Shown: positions 7,092-14,343 of the stretch, piece by piece
Layout of the letters: each line of letters opens with the position of its first letter
Numbering within the stretch: position 1 is the stretch's first letter
Assembly (NCBI GenBank): GCA_023957335.1
Contig: JAMLHC010000003.1
Location: 372,001 to 436,000 of the forward strand
Source of the DNA: Bacteroidota bacterium
GTDB taxonomy: Bacteria; Bacteroidota; Bacteroidia; NS11-12g; UBA955
Direction: 5' to 3'
Length of the DNA stretch: 64,000 nucleotides
Translations under genes and position numbers: made by a program
Notes under the pieces: model-generated
The model's input: only the letters and a program-made list of their open reading frames with translations
Databases searched by the model: none
Told to the model about the DNA's origin: nothing

Positions 7092-8281
7092 TGAGCAATT
7101 GTGCACCCATCATATATCCTAATTTTACACCAGCCCAGATATTAACCGGGCCACCGGATATTTTTGTATTCCGGGCACACAACAATATTTTTAGGAATTA
7201 TTCCATACAGGCTGGAAATGATTTCAACCTCATTCCACAACAAACCCGCAATGGTGGAACTTATCAGCTTTTGGTCAAAAAAACCATTGCCGGAGATGTG
7301 ATTGTTACACTGCCTGCCGGCAGCATAATTTTGGGAGACAAAACCGCATCGACTATTACACTATCTGGTGCACAAGATGAGCAATTCATTATTGATTTTA
7401 CATTCAGCGGAACAGGCTATATTTTCTGGATAGAAAGCAGTGGCGGAGGCTCTCAGGTTGCACCGGGACAACCTTCTGAATTTTCGCCTAATGTAGTGCC
7501 GTTTATTAACGCAAGCGGAGAGTGGGCGGAAGATTCGAAATTTACGTACTCTTCTAATTCGTTAAGAACGAGGGCTACTATAATTGGAACTGCATTAAGA
7601 TGGATGAGTGTAGAAGTACAATCAGCATCGCCTAATAACGTTCGTATGGAGTTCTATAATGGGGCAACTATAAGTACGAATCATTTTGATACGAGACTGG
7701 ACATATCGGCAATAATGACGAGAAGACTCTTGGTTCAAGGTCTTTCAGACGTTGTTGGTAATTCGTTAGAAGTTACATCTCTGACCAATATTCTGCTTAA
7801 TGTAGCCAATAGCGGTAACATAAACATAGCGCACAGGCTAATGGTGGGAGATATAGCCACTGCGCCTACTGCTACTGTTGAAATTGCAGGAGAATCATTG
7901 GTAGCCGGAGAAGCTCTACGCGTAACTTCTTCAAGTAACATTACTCCAAGATTGCTAATAGGGAACAATGGAGAACATGCCTTCAATTACGCGACTGCCG
8001 TAGGTACAGTATTGAATATCGGAAGCAAAGACCAGTCTTTTTTGTTATTGTCTTTAGATGATTTTGGCAACATGAACTTGATGAATGATTTTACACTTGG
8101 CGGAGGCGTAACCATTAATGCACCTAACGGATACGAAGCACTAAAAATAGCAAACAAGTACACTGTTCTATCCGGTTTAGACCCCAACGGTCAAATCGGC
8201 TCATTCGCATGGGATAACAACAACCTGTACGTGAGAACAGACACACAATGGAAATTAATACCACTACAAAACTTCCCATAA
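7091..8281 (+). CDS. Spike- or fibre-like receptor-binding protein
   Basis: A 396-residue beta-rich protein without a signal peptide. The N-terminal 110 residues look like a compact beta domain, then a Gly/Ser linker (SSGGGS) and a long series of short strands with repeated patterns such as ATVEIAGESLVAGEALRVTSS. The C-terminal end resembles the head region found in many trimeric fibres of Bacteroidota phages. Host binding is inferred from this architecture and from the small chaperone-sized genes that follow. It overlaps the holin-like gene by 1 bp. Confidence 0.55.
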   Translation: MSNCAPIIYPNFTPAQILTGPPDIFVFRAHNNIFRNYSIQAGNDFNLIPQQTRNGGTYQLLVKKTIAGDVIVTLPAGSIILGDKTASTITLSGAQDEQFIIDFTFSGTGYIFWIESSGGGSQVAPGQPSEFSPNVVPFINASGEWAEDSKFTYSSNSLRTRATIIGTALRWMSVEVQSASPNNVRMEFYNGATISTNHFDTRLDISAIMTRRLLVQGLSDVVGNSLEVTSLTNILLNVANSGNINIAHRLMVGDIATAPTATVEIAGESLVAGEALRVTSSSNITPRLLIGNNGEHAFNYATAVGTVLNIGSKDQSFLLLSLDDFGNMNLMNDFTLGGGVTINAPNGYEALKIANKYTVLSGLDPNGQIGSFAWDNNNLYVRTDTQWKLIPLQNFP

Positions 8282-8293
8282 AAAAACAGAAAA

Positions 8294-8695
8294 ATGAACA
8301 TAAACAGCATACAAACGAGAGAAGAATTAGACCAATACGCAAACGACTATTTGGTTGTGGATATTGCTGATAATCCAATCACAGGAAATAAACGCAAAGC
8401 CGCTTTTTTTGGCATGAACGCCAATATTTTACAACAAACAATATCCGTCCATGTGGGCGTTTTCGAGATTGATTCCGAAGGAGAATTAATAAACACAAAG
8501 GCTTTAAAGCCTTATGAAGAACTGCTCACAGCAAGCAATAACATGACGGTTAATCCTGAAACGGGCGAACCCGCAAAAGAAGGAATAGGCGAATTTGATT
8601 TTTTTGTTTTGTACACAAAAACAAACTCAACAAACCTATGGGAACTTTTTGCGCAACGAATAGAGCTATCCACAAAACTAAACACAGAAGCATGA
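8294..8695 (+). CDS. Phage protein of unknown function
   Basis: A 133-residue soluble protein starting MNINSIQTREELDQY. It has no membrane segment, no cysteine, and mixed alpha/beta character. It lies 12 bp after the spike-like gene, and its TGA overlaps the next ATG (ATGA, 8692-8695). Small proteins directly after fibre genes are often fibre-assembly chaperones, but nothing in the sequence proves that here. Confidence 0.6.
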   Translation: MNINSIQTREELDQYANDYLVVDIADNPITGNKRKAAFFGMNANILQQTISVHVGVFEIDSEGELINTKALKPYEELLTASNNMTVNPETGEPAKEGIGEFDFFVLYTKTNSTNLWELFAQRIELSTKLNTEA

Positions 8696-9006
8696 AAAAA
8701 ATAAACCTAAACACACCCATTCTTGACCTTGCAGGCAAGCCAATAGAGGGAATTTCGGAAAGCATAGGACAAACCGTTGCTTCCGTTATTGCTAATTTTA
8801 CCAATACAGACGCCTTGAAAAAACAAGGCGTGAATGTAGAAACGCTAAAAATATACGAGTGGGCTAAAACCCTTTACACAAACAAAGAACTATCGCTCGA
8901 CAGCAGCGATTTTGAAGTGTTTAAAAGCCTTGTAGAGCATACCCCGCAACTATCGCCTTTGGTTCGTGGTCAGGTGAGGGAAATACTTAACAAACTGAAA
9001 GATTGA
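8692..9006 (+). CDS. Phage protein of unknown function
   Basis: A 104-residue, mostly helical soluble protein starting at ATG 8692 (MKKINLNTPILDL), coupled to the preceding gene through an ATGA overlap; an upstream extension to 8638 lies inside that gene and is rejected. The C-terminal half carries conserved-looking PLVRGQVREILN. Its stop overlaps the TTG start of the following lipoprotein remnant. The function is unknown. Confidence 0.65.
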   Translation: MKKINLNTPILDLAGKPIEGISESIGQTVASVIANFTNTDALKKQGVNVETLKIYEWAKTLYTNKELSLDSSDFEVFKSLVEHTPQLSPLVRGQVREILNKLKD

Positions 9007-9152
9007 AAAAGCTGCTGTACATATTGCCCCTGTTCTTCCTGATCTACTCATGCTCCCCGCAAAAGCGCATGAACAGACTTGTGAGCAAGTTTCCGCACCT
9101 TGTCCGCACACTTGACAAAGACACCACCCTGCACGACACCCTGTATAGATGA
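9003..9152 (+). CDS. Truncated spanin-type lipoprotein, 49 residues
   Basis: From TTG 9003 the reading frame encodes KKLLYILPLFFLIYSCSPQKRM..., a lipoprotein signal with lipobox cysteine that closely parallels the N-terminus of the spanin at 9764. It ends at TGA 9150, overlapping the start of the nuclease-like gene. The periplasmic and C-terminal membrane parts are absent. Its base composition is visibly richer in G and C than its neighbours, as if this end came from a different phage. It may be a degraded copy or act as a short outer-membrane spanin component. Confidence 0.5.
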   Translation: MKKLLYILPLFFLIYSCSPQKRMNRLVSKFPHLVRTLDKDTTLHDTLYR

Positions 9153-9661
9153 ACGTAAATAATATAACCGATAGCCAAAGAGCTGAAGTAAACGCCATGT
9201 TTCAGAGAGTGTTTTTAGGGAAAACGCTTTCCGGACTCGATGGTTTTGATCCGCAAGAGCAATATGAACCCGAATACAAGCAGTTCAAGAACAAACCCCA
9301 AGAAGTAATCCTGCATTTGATGAAAGTCAAAAAAGGAAGATGCTCTGATGCATTGTACAGAGAAGATATAGGCTTTGTGGATATTATTTGGGGATACAAC
9401 AATCCAAAAACAAATATAGGTTTTGGGCTCAAACACATCATTGAAAAGCACGGCAAGGAAATAGCCGAAATCGGTTTTAAAGTAGAAGATTTTATTCCCT
9501 TTGTGTTCAGCGTATTGCCAAAAGCGAAGAAACAGAAAAAGCCTAAAACAAGAATAGCTTACGAAAATAAAAATTATAGGATAATCATTGCAAATGGATA
9601 TTCAGGAGATAAAAAGAAATGGATATTATCGGCTTATGATCGAATTAAAAGAAAAAGGTAA
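9149..9661 (+). CDS. PBECR-type nuclease-like protein, copy 1
   Basis: A 170-residue protein. The second half has the layout of phage-associated barnase/EndoU/colicin-E5/RelE-like domains: GFGLKHIIEKHGKE with two histidines, then FIPFVFS, then a strand pair YRIIIANGY and KKWILSAYD with a late tyrosine. Those families cut RNA or act as toxins linked to phage particles. It is about 85% identical to copy 2 at 10283 apart from the C-terminal third. It follows a truncated spanin, so lipoprotein, nuclease-like gene and small RNA form a duplicated module. The nuclease call comes from motif resemblance only. Confidence 0.55.
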   Translation: MNVNNITDSQRAEVNAMFQRVFLGKTLSGLDGFDPQEQYEPEYKQFKNKPQEVILHLMKVKKGRCSDALYREDIGFVDIIWGYNNPKTNIGFGLKHIIEKHGKEIAEIGFKVEDFIPFVFSVLPKAKKQKKPKTRIAYENKNYRIIIANGYSGDKKKWILSAYDRIKRKR

Positions 9662-9737
9662 TTAGCTACTATCATAAGGATTGACGCTGATAGTTTTACA
9701 TCTGAGACTGTGACCCAGAAAACTAAGAACCTTTTGA
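9651..9737 (-). ncRNA. Candidate small RNA R5
   Basis: The minus-strand promoter core TATCTTTG (complement of 9743-9750) is followed by an RNA whose ends pair (AAGGT-tc-TTAG with CTAA-tt-ACCTT) directly before a U-run. Inside are a hairpin CTGGG/CTCAG and an arm pair ATCA/TGAT. It shares its first 40 nt with R6, but the internal stems differ by compensating changes. Confidence 0.6.
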
Positions 9738-9763
9738 GAGTGCAAAGATAAAGAAAAAAGAAA

Positions 9764-10279
9764 ATGAAAAACAGAATTTTACTCCTAATCTCAATCCTTG
9801 TCTTAGTAGTGAGCTGTTCGCCACAAAAACGAATGAGCAGGCTGATAAAGAAATATCCGCACTTGGTCCAAGATCTGGATGTAAACTTGCTTTACAAAGA
9901 CAGTATCAGGATTCAAGACAGTGTGCGGATTCAAGACAGCATCCGCATCAAAGACAGCTTAGTGGTGCATGGTTACGGACAGGAATACAAGCTGCCAAAA
10001 GACACAATTATTGACACTGAGAAATTTAAGCTTTGGAAGATTGGCGATTCGATTGGTTTTTTTGTCAAACCACAGATTTTTTATCGCGACACCACTTTTT
10101 ATAGAGACACTACCATTTACCGCGATACCACAGTTTTTATTGAAAAAGAAATAAAAGTACCGGGCAAGGCGGTGGAGGTTAAAAATGAGCAATTATTTTT
10201 ATATAAACTGCTGAGTTTCTGCTTAGCACTTTTGTTGTTTCTTGGGTTTTTTTCCAGTGTAGCAAGAAAGAAGAATTGA
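9764..10279 (+). CDS. Unimolecular spanin (u-spanin-like)
   Basis: A 171-residue protein with an N-terminal lipoprotein signal (lipobox VVSC near residue 18) and a C-terminal membrane helix (LLSFCLALLLFLGFF) with a short basic end. The middle is periplasmic and made of repeated (I/V)RIQDS and (F/I)YRDTT units. Lipid anchor at one end and membrane helix at the other is the architecture of T1 gp11-type spanins, which fuse inner and outer membranes at lysis. The neighbouring holin-like and endolysin genes agree with this. There is no sequence-level family match I can name, so the call is architectural. Confidence 0.68.
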   Translation: MKNRILLLISILVLVVSCSPQKRMSRLIKKYPHLVQDLDVNLLYKDSIRIQDSVRIQDSIRIKDSLVVHGYGQEYKLPKDTIIDTEKFKLWKIGDSIGFFVKPQIFYRDTTFYRDTTIYRDTTVFIEKEIKVPGKAVEVKNEQLFLYKLLSFCLALLLFLGFFSSVARKKN

Positions 10280-10282
10280 GAG

Positions 10283-10801
10283 ATGAACGTAAATAATGTA
10301 ACCGATAGACAAAGAGCTGAAGTAAACGCCATGTTTCAGAGAGTGTTTTTAAGGAAAACGCTTTCCGGACTCGATGGGTTTGACCCCGAAGAGCAATATG
10401 AACCCGAGTATAAGCAGTTTAAGAATAAACCCAAGGAAGCTATCCTGCATTTGATGAAAGTCAAAAAAGGAAGATGTTCTGATGCATTGTACAGGGAAGA
10501 TATAGGCTTTGTGGATATTATTTGGGGATACAACAATCCAAAAACAAACATAGGTTTTGGACTCAAACACATCATTGAAAAGCACGGCAAGGAAATAGCC
10601 GAAATCGGTTTTAAAGTAGAAGATTTTATTCCCTTTGTGTTCAGCGTATTGCCAAAAGCAAAGAAACAAGTGAATCCTAAAAGTAAGTTAGCTTATGAAA
10701 ATAAGCTTTATAAAATAATTATATCAAACGGATATAAAGGAAATAATAAAAAATGGGTATTAACTTCTTATGATAGAATCAAAAGAAAAAAAGGTAGTTA
10801 G
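10283..10801 (+). CDS. PBECR-type nuclease-like protein, copy 2
   Basis: A 172-residue paralogue of the gene at 9149, with the same GFGLKHIIEKHGKE and FIPFVFS blocks and a diverged C-terminal third (LYKIIISNGY, KKWVLTSYD). It starts 3 bp after the spanin stop. The strong similarity at DNA level shows a fairly recent duplication of the spanin-nuclease-RNA unit inside the element. Whether it is an RNase, a toxin or a lysis-linked factor is unknown. Confidence 0.55.
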   Translation: MNVNNVTDRQRAEVNAMFQRVFLRKTLSGLDGFDPEEQYEPEYKQFKNKPKEAILHLMKVKKGRCSDALYREDIGFVDIIWGYNNPKTNIGFGLKHIIEKHGKEIAEIGFKVEDFIPFVFSVLPKAKKQVNPKSKLAYENKLYKIIISNGYKGNNKKWVLTSYDRIKRKKGS

Positions 10802-10873
10802 TTATCACCAGGACAGTTGGCATTGATGATTTTACAACTGGAACAATCCTCCAGAAAACTAAGAACCTTTTGA
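10786..10873 (-). ncRNA. Candidate small RNA R6
   Basis: The minus-strand TATCTTTG (complement of 10879-10886) has TTG 22 nt upstream. The ends pair as AAGGT-tc-TTAGTT with AACTAA-ct-ACCTT just before seven U. The internal hairpin is CTGGA/TCCAG where R5 has CTGGG/CTCAG, and ATCA/TGAT recurs. It occupies the same place after a nuclease-like gene as R5. Confidence 0.62.
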
Positions 10874-10904
10874 GAGTGCAAAGATAAAGAAAAAAGAAAT
10901 TGAA

Positions 10905-11477
10905 ATGACAATTAAAAATACAAATAACGCTTTGACCTACTTGCTTACAAGCATAGGGATTGTGTTTGGTATTACTTTAATTGTAAACAGAAAAAAGATT
11001 ATGGATTATGCTAAAATGAAAGTCTGGGATGTTATGACTGAAACAAGGATTGCTAATTTACACCCTAAAATCAGAGGCATAGCACGAACTTTTGTAAACC
11101 GAGCTGAAAAAGAACTCGGAATAAAAGTGCGGATAACTGACGGTTATCGTAGCATCGAAGAGCAAAATAAACTTTATGCGCAAGGTCGCACTACTCCCGG
11201 AAGTATTGTAACCAACGCACAGGGAGGTAGTAGCTATCACAATTATGCTTTAGCTTTTGACGTGGTTCCAATTGAAAATGGGATTGCTGTGTGGAATAAT
11301 AATAATCATTGGAATAAACTGGGGCAACTTGGCAAATCACTTGGGCTGGAATGGGGAGGAGACTTCAAAAGCATTTTGGATAAACCACATTTTCAAAAAA
11401 CTTATGGATTGACAACAGGACAGCTTTTGAGCATGTATAACACTGGCAAAACCAACCAAGGATATGTAACCGTATGA
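10905..11477 (+). CDS. Membrane-anchored M15-family peptidase endolysin
   Basis: A 190-residue protein. Residues about 8-26 are hydrophobic (N-terminal anchor or signal-arrest helix). The rest is an L-alanyl-D-glutamate peptidase/VanY-like M15 domain: VRITDGYRSIEEQNKLYAQGR, the zinc motif SYHNYALAFD and a late LDKPHFQ, giving the His, Asp and His ligands. It would cleave the peptide side chains of the cell wall, complementing the glucosaminidase that cuts glycan. An N-terminal helix before an endolysin domain suggests sec-dependent export with release at lysis. Confidence 0.88.
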   Translation: MTIKNTNNALTYLLTSIGIVFGITLIVNRKKIMDYAKMKVWDVMTETRIANLHPKIRGIARTFVNRAEKELGIKVRITDGYRSIEEQNKLYAQGRTTPGSIVTNAQGGSSYHNYALAFDVVPIENGIAVWNNNNHWNKLGQLGKSLGLEWGGDFKSILDKPHFQKTYGLTTGQLLSMYNTGKTNQGYVTV

Positions 11478-11507
11478 CAAACAAATCATTAATTAATATA
11501 TATAAAA

Positions 11508-11723
11508 ATGGAAAAGTTAGATTTAACACAAAACACATTCACCCTTGCAAAGCAAATAAGACAAGAAGGTGAAGACTGGCAAAGCGCAGTACAAAGAGCA
11601 ACACAGTTAAAAAACAGCGTGTCGCCCACCGTCACAAAAAGCAATCAATCCGGAGCGCACAAAACAGCCGACAAACTCGGCAATGCTTCTCTAGTTGGAA
11701 AAGCTCAACTTGTTTCTAAATAA
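11508..11723 (+). CDS. Small phage protein, 71 residues
   Basis: A soluble, polar, mostly helical protein starting MEKLDLTQNTFTLAKQIRQEG. Its TAA overlaps the ATG of the following small gene by one base (TAATG), supporting an expressed coupled unit. I see no membrane segment or known motif. Confidence 0.6.
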   Translation: MEKLDLTQNTFTLAKQIRQEGEDWQSAVQRATQLKNSVSPTVTKSNQSGAHKTADKLGNASLVGKAQLVSK

Positions 11724-11833
11724 TGTCTAAACCAAGTAGAAAAAAAGACAAGTTCTCTTCTCAGAATGAAGCTCCAAAAAAGCCTCCTAAGAGAAGAGGA
11801 CTTTCTACTAAAACAAAAAAAGAAAATGAATAA
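11723..11833 (+). CDS. Small basic phage protein, 36 residues
   Basis: Starting at ATG 11723 (TAATG with the previous stop), the frame encodes a Lys/Arg/Pro-rich peptide beginning MSKPSRKKDKF and containing PKKPPKRRG. It ends in TAA at 11831, overlapping the next ATG (11826). Overlap at both ends argues that it is translated. Probably a nucleic-acid or membrane-surface binding peptide; the function is unknown. Confidence 0.55.
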   Translation: MSKPSRKKDKFSSQNEAPKKPPKRRGLSTKTKKENE

Positions 11834-12113
11834 AAAAGGACTTTGGGCATTATTAGGACTGTTGGTTTCTGTCGGTTCGCTCATGGCTGCAACCAGTAGC
11901 AACGGCAAAAAAACAAACAAACTACCCGGTACCGGTTATGACGGTGATATTCTTATCACAAACCATGACGGAACTTGGGACTACAAACGCGTGAATGGAA
12001 TTTGGTTTACCAAAAAGAAAACATCTACTACCTGGATCAATATGAAAGATAGTTTGTCAACCGAGAACTACAATTTAGCAATCAGCAGGCTGGAGAAGTT
12101 TATTGGAGCGTGA
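11826..12113 (+). CDS. Small phage membrane protein, 95 residues
   Basis: The start at 11826 (MNKKGLWALLGLLVSVGSLMAA) gives an N-terminal membrane helix or signal segment at once; a longer frame from 11766 is only the overlap with the basic peptide. The remainder is soluble, with a small beta motif DGTWDYKRVNGIWFTKK and a helical C-terminus. No family recognised. It is one of several single-span proteins of this element. Confidence 0.6.
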   Translation: MNKKGLWALLGLLVSVGSLMAATSSNGKKTNKLPGTGYDGDILITNHDGTWDYKRVNGIWFTKKKTSTTWINMKDSLSTENYNLAISRLEKFIGA

Positions 12114-12188
12114 GGAATTATGAATTGTGAATGATGAGTTATGATTAATAACAAAAAGTAGAAATCCCCAAACAAACAACAAGATATT

Positions 12189-13364
12189 ATGGATACAGAA
12201 TTAAAATTAATCAGAAAGGTTATTTTGCTGAATGGCAAAATACGTAAAGTGCAATATTTGCAAATCTTATTCAACCATGCTCAAAAAATTGTGAGAATGG
12301 GAAATATTCGCCACGCTGCAGGTGTGCAAGATGTGGTGAGAGTACTTCAGGGAATCCTCTGGGAAGCAGTACAAAAAGAGGCTACCAAGGTGCGAATTAC
12401 TCTAAAACCTAAAACCCTACAATCTTTGCAACAACACATTGACAAAGCTTTAGTAAAAACAAGTATAAAGCCAAAACCCAAACAGCTTTCTCTACTCGGA
12501 AACCCATGCAAAAACCAAAAGGAAAGTTCTGCAGAACCCATTTTGCAAAAAAAAGAAGAGGAACATCCTCTACCAGAACCCGAACTAAATCTACCCGAAC
12601 CAGAAAGCATTTATGTTGAGAAAAAAACTCAGTCCCAAGCACCAGAACTGGACAAAAATCAAAAACAACCAACAAAACCAGCTGTAGAAATTCCTTCCGG
12701 GATTGAAGCTCTGATGCTCGACATGGCTGAATTGGAAAACACTGAGCCATCTGAAAATTTTGTTGTCCAAAACAAAGAAGTTGCAATGTTTCTTGGACAG
12801 ATAGAACGCAAGCCTGTTCACTCTGTTGTGATGACCTTGGACGCACCCCAAGGCACAGGAAAAACTCGTGCTGCTTTTCAGTTTATGAATGCTATTGCAG
12901 AATCAGGCTACAAATGTCTTTTTGTTTCCTTGGAGGAACATCCTCAATCGGAATTGTTCAAAAACAAGAGAGACGAATATTTAACTCCGGAGGCGATTGC
13001 AAACATCAAAGTAACTGGCGAACTACCGCAGGGCTATGACACACTCAATAAACTAACTCCTTATTTCGATGCAATCTTTATTGACAGCTGGGGCAAAGTT
13101 GCTGGAGGCAAAGGCAAAATGGACGAATTTCGCAAAAGCCACAATGGTAAATTTATGTTTATCATCTATCAAAGAACCGTTGCAGGCACTATGAGAGGTG
13201 GAGCAGACAGCCAATTTGATGCAGATATGATTTGCAAAGCTCACAAAGGAGACAACTACACCGAAAACTATCTGTACTGGGACAAAAACCGATACAATGC
13301 AGAACAATATATTTATATGATATATGAAAAAGCATGTATTGAACCAGTGAGCGAAGAGGTATAA
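12189..13364 (+). CDS. P-loop (RecA-fold) ATPase of the phage-like element
   Basis: A 391-residue protein. The N-terminal 90 residues are helical and basic, then comes a long low-complexity linker rich in Pro, Glu and Lys (about residues 95-165). The C-terminal ATPase domain has Walker A APQGTGKT (about 219-226), a RadA/KaiC-like SLEEHP after the second strand, and Walker B AIFIDSW (about 296). This could be the genome-packaging motor or a replication/recombination ATPase. The linker-plus-ATPase form does not match large terminases, and I see no nuclease domain. Confidence 0.75.
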   Translation: MDTELKLIRKVILLNGKIRKVQYLQILFNHAQKIVRMGNIRHAAGVQDVVRVLQGILWEAVQKEATKVRITLKPKTLQSLQQHIDKALVKTSIKPKPKQLSLLGNPCKNQKESSAEPILQKKEEEHPLPEPELNLPEPESIYVEKKTQSQAPELDKNQKQPTKPAVEIPSGIEALMLDMAELENTEPSENFVVQNKEVAMFLGQIERKPVHSVVMTLDAPQGTGKTRAAFQFMNAIAESGYKCLFVSLEEHPQSELFKNKRDEYLTPEAIANIKVTGELPQGYDTLNKLTPYFDAIFIDSWGKVAGGKGKMDEFRKSHNGKFMFIIYQRTVAGTMRGGADSQFDADMICKAHKGDNYTENYLYWDKNRYNAEQYIYMIYEKACIEPVSEEV

Positions 13365-13370
13365 AAAAAG

Positions 13371-13401
13371 TTGCCACATAGTGAAATATTATGTATCTTT
13401 G
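13371..13401 (+). promoter_or_regulatory. Promoter of the toxin-antitoxin operon
   Basis: TTG (13371) and TATCTTTG (13394-13401) are 20 nt apart, matching the Bacteroidota -33/-7 pattern. The box lies 18 bp upstream of ATG 13420, which supports that start over a GTG at 13381 that would place the promoter inside the gene. Confidence 0.7.
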
Positions 13402-13419
13402 TGGAGTGAAAATAAAGAT

Positions 13420-13761
13420 ATGAAATACCGAACTGTAGTATTTTATAAAGATTATTTTGATGTATTTTTTACCAAGCAAAATAAAAAGGTAAAAGCTAAA
13501 ATCGTTTGGACTTTACAATTCATTGAAAATATACAGAAAGTGCCAGAAACGTATTTAAAGCATATTGAAAGCACAAATGGTCTATACGAAATACGAGTAC
13601 AGTTAGGCACAAATATCTATCGGATCTTTTGCTTCTTTGACAAAGGTAAACTAATTGTTTTGGCAAATGGATTTCAAAAGAAAACACAAAAGACCCCAAA
13701 AAGAGAAATAGAACAAGCACTTAAAATTAAATTAGAATATGAAACCGCTAAAAAAAAATGA
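13420..13761 (+). CDS. higB: HigB-type (RelE superfamily, Gp49-like) toxin
   Basis: A 113-residue protein starting MKYRTVVFYKDYFDVFF. It shows the features of the Gp49/HigB family: KVKAKIVWTLQFIE, a conserved KHIESTNGLYEIRVQ block, then YRIFCFFDKGKLIVLANGFQKKTQKTPKREIEQA. These toxins cleave mRNA on the ribosome. The antitoxin gene follows, in the toxin-first order typical of higBA. It may serve to stabilise the element. Confidence 0.88.
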   Translation: MKYRTVVFYKDYFDVFFTKQNKKVKAKIVWTLQFIENIQKVPETYLKHIESTNGLYEIRVQLGTNIYRIFCFFDKGKLIVLANGFQKKTQKTPKREIEQALKIKLEYETAKKK

Positions 13762-13780
13762 TTCTAATAAAACAAACTCC

Positions 13781-14077
13781 ATGAGTAAGAATCTAAGTAC
13801 ACTAGAAGATTTTAAAGAAAAACACTATGGAAAAATAGGCTCCAAAAAACGGGATGAATTAGAGTCCGGATATGAGAGTTTTCAAATTGGTGCTTTACTT
13901 CAACAAGCTAGAATTAAAAAGGGATTAACCCAAGAAGAATTAGCAAAAAAAGTAGGAACCACTAAATCATATATTTCTAAAATTGAAAACAATGTAAAAG
14001 AAGTCAGAATATCCACTTTACAAAGGATTGTTGAGTTGGGTTTTAAAGGACATCTGGACCTTTCTATTAAGCTATAA
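13781..14077 (+). CDS. higA: HigA-type antitoxin (XRE helix-turn-helix)
   Basis: A 98-residue protein starting MSKNLSTLEDF, 19 bp after the toxin stop; an in-frame ATG at 13739 would overlap the toxin gene and add 14 polar residues. The C-terminal half is a clear XRE helix-turn-helix: LLQQARIKKGLTQEELAKKVGTTKSYISKIE. It would neutralise the toxin and repress the promoter at 13371-13401. Confidence 0.88.
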   Translation: MSKNLSTLEDFKEKHYGKIGSKKRDELESGYESFQIGALLQQARIKKGLTQEELAKKVGTTKSYISKIENNVKEVRISTLQRIVELGFKGHLDLSIKL

Positions 14078-14080
14078 AAA

Positions 14081-14296
14081 ATGGTCATCAAAGTAAGTAC
14101 TAAAACAAAAGCTGGTAAAACAATAATAGAATTAGCTAAGCTACTTTCTACTCAATACAAAAGTGTCCAGATTATTAAAGGTCAAAAAGAGCAATCTCCA
14201 TACGACCCCAAATTTGTAGCTATGGTCAAAAAAAGTGCTGCTAGTAAAAAAAGACTTATCTTTAATGACGTTAATGAATTATGGGAAAGTTTGTAG
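14081..14296 (+). CDS. Antitoxin-like small protein (third gene of the TA operon)
   Basis: A 71-residue protein beginning 3 bp after the antitoxin stop. It has an N-terminal beta strand, a helix KTIIELAKLLSTQYKSVQII, the block SPYDPKFVAMVKKSA and a C-terminal LIFNDVNELWESL. This resembles short Bacteroidota antitoxins that accompany RelE/ParE toxins, but its own toxin is missing here; the next gene is the convergent integrase. It may be an orphan antitoxin. Confidence 0.55.
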   Translation: MVIKVSTKTKAGKTIIELAKLLSTQYKSVQIIKGQKEQSPYDPKFVAMVKKSAASKKRLIFNDVNELWESL

Positions 14297-14343
14297 TTCC
14301 CAAAACCTAATTTAAAATAGACTTTTCCTCCTTTTTTTCAGCA

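Noticed and set aside
9764-10279. Tail-fibre or adhesin interpretation of the IQDS/YRDTT repeat protein
   Set aside because: The lipobox and the C-terminal membrane helix at opposite ends fit a spanin better than a fibre.
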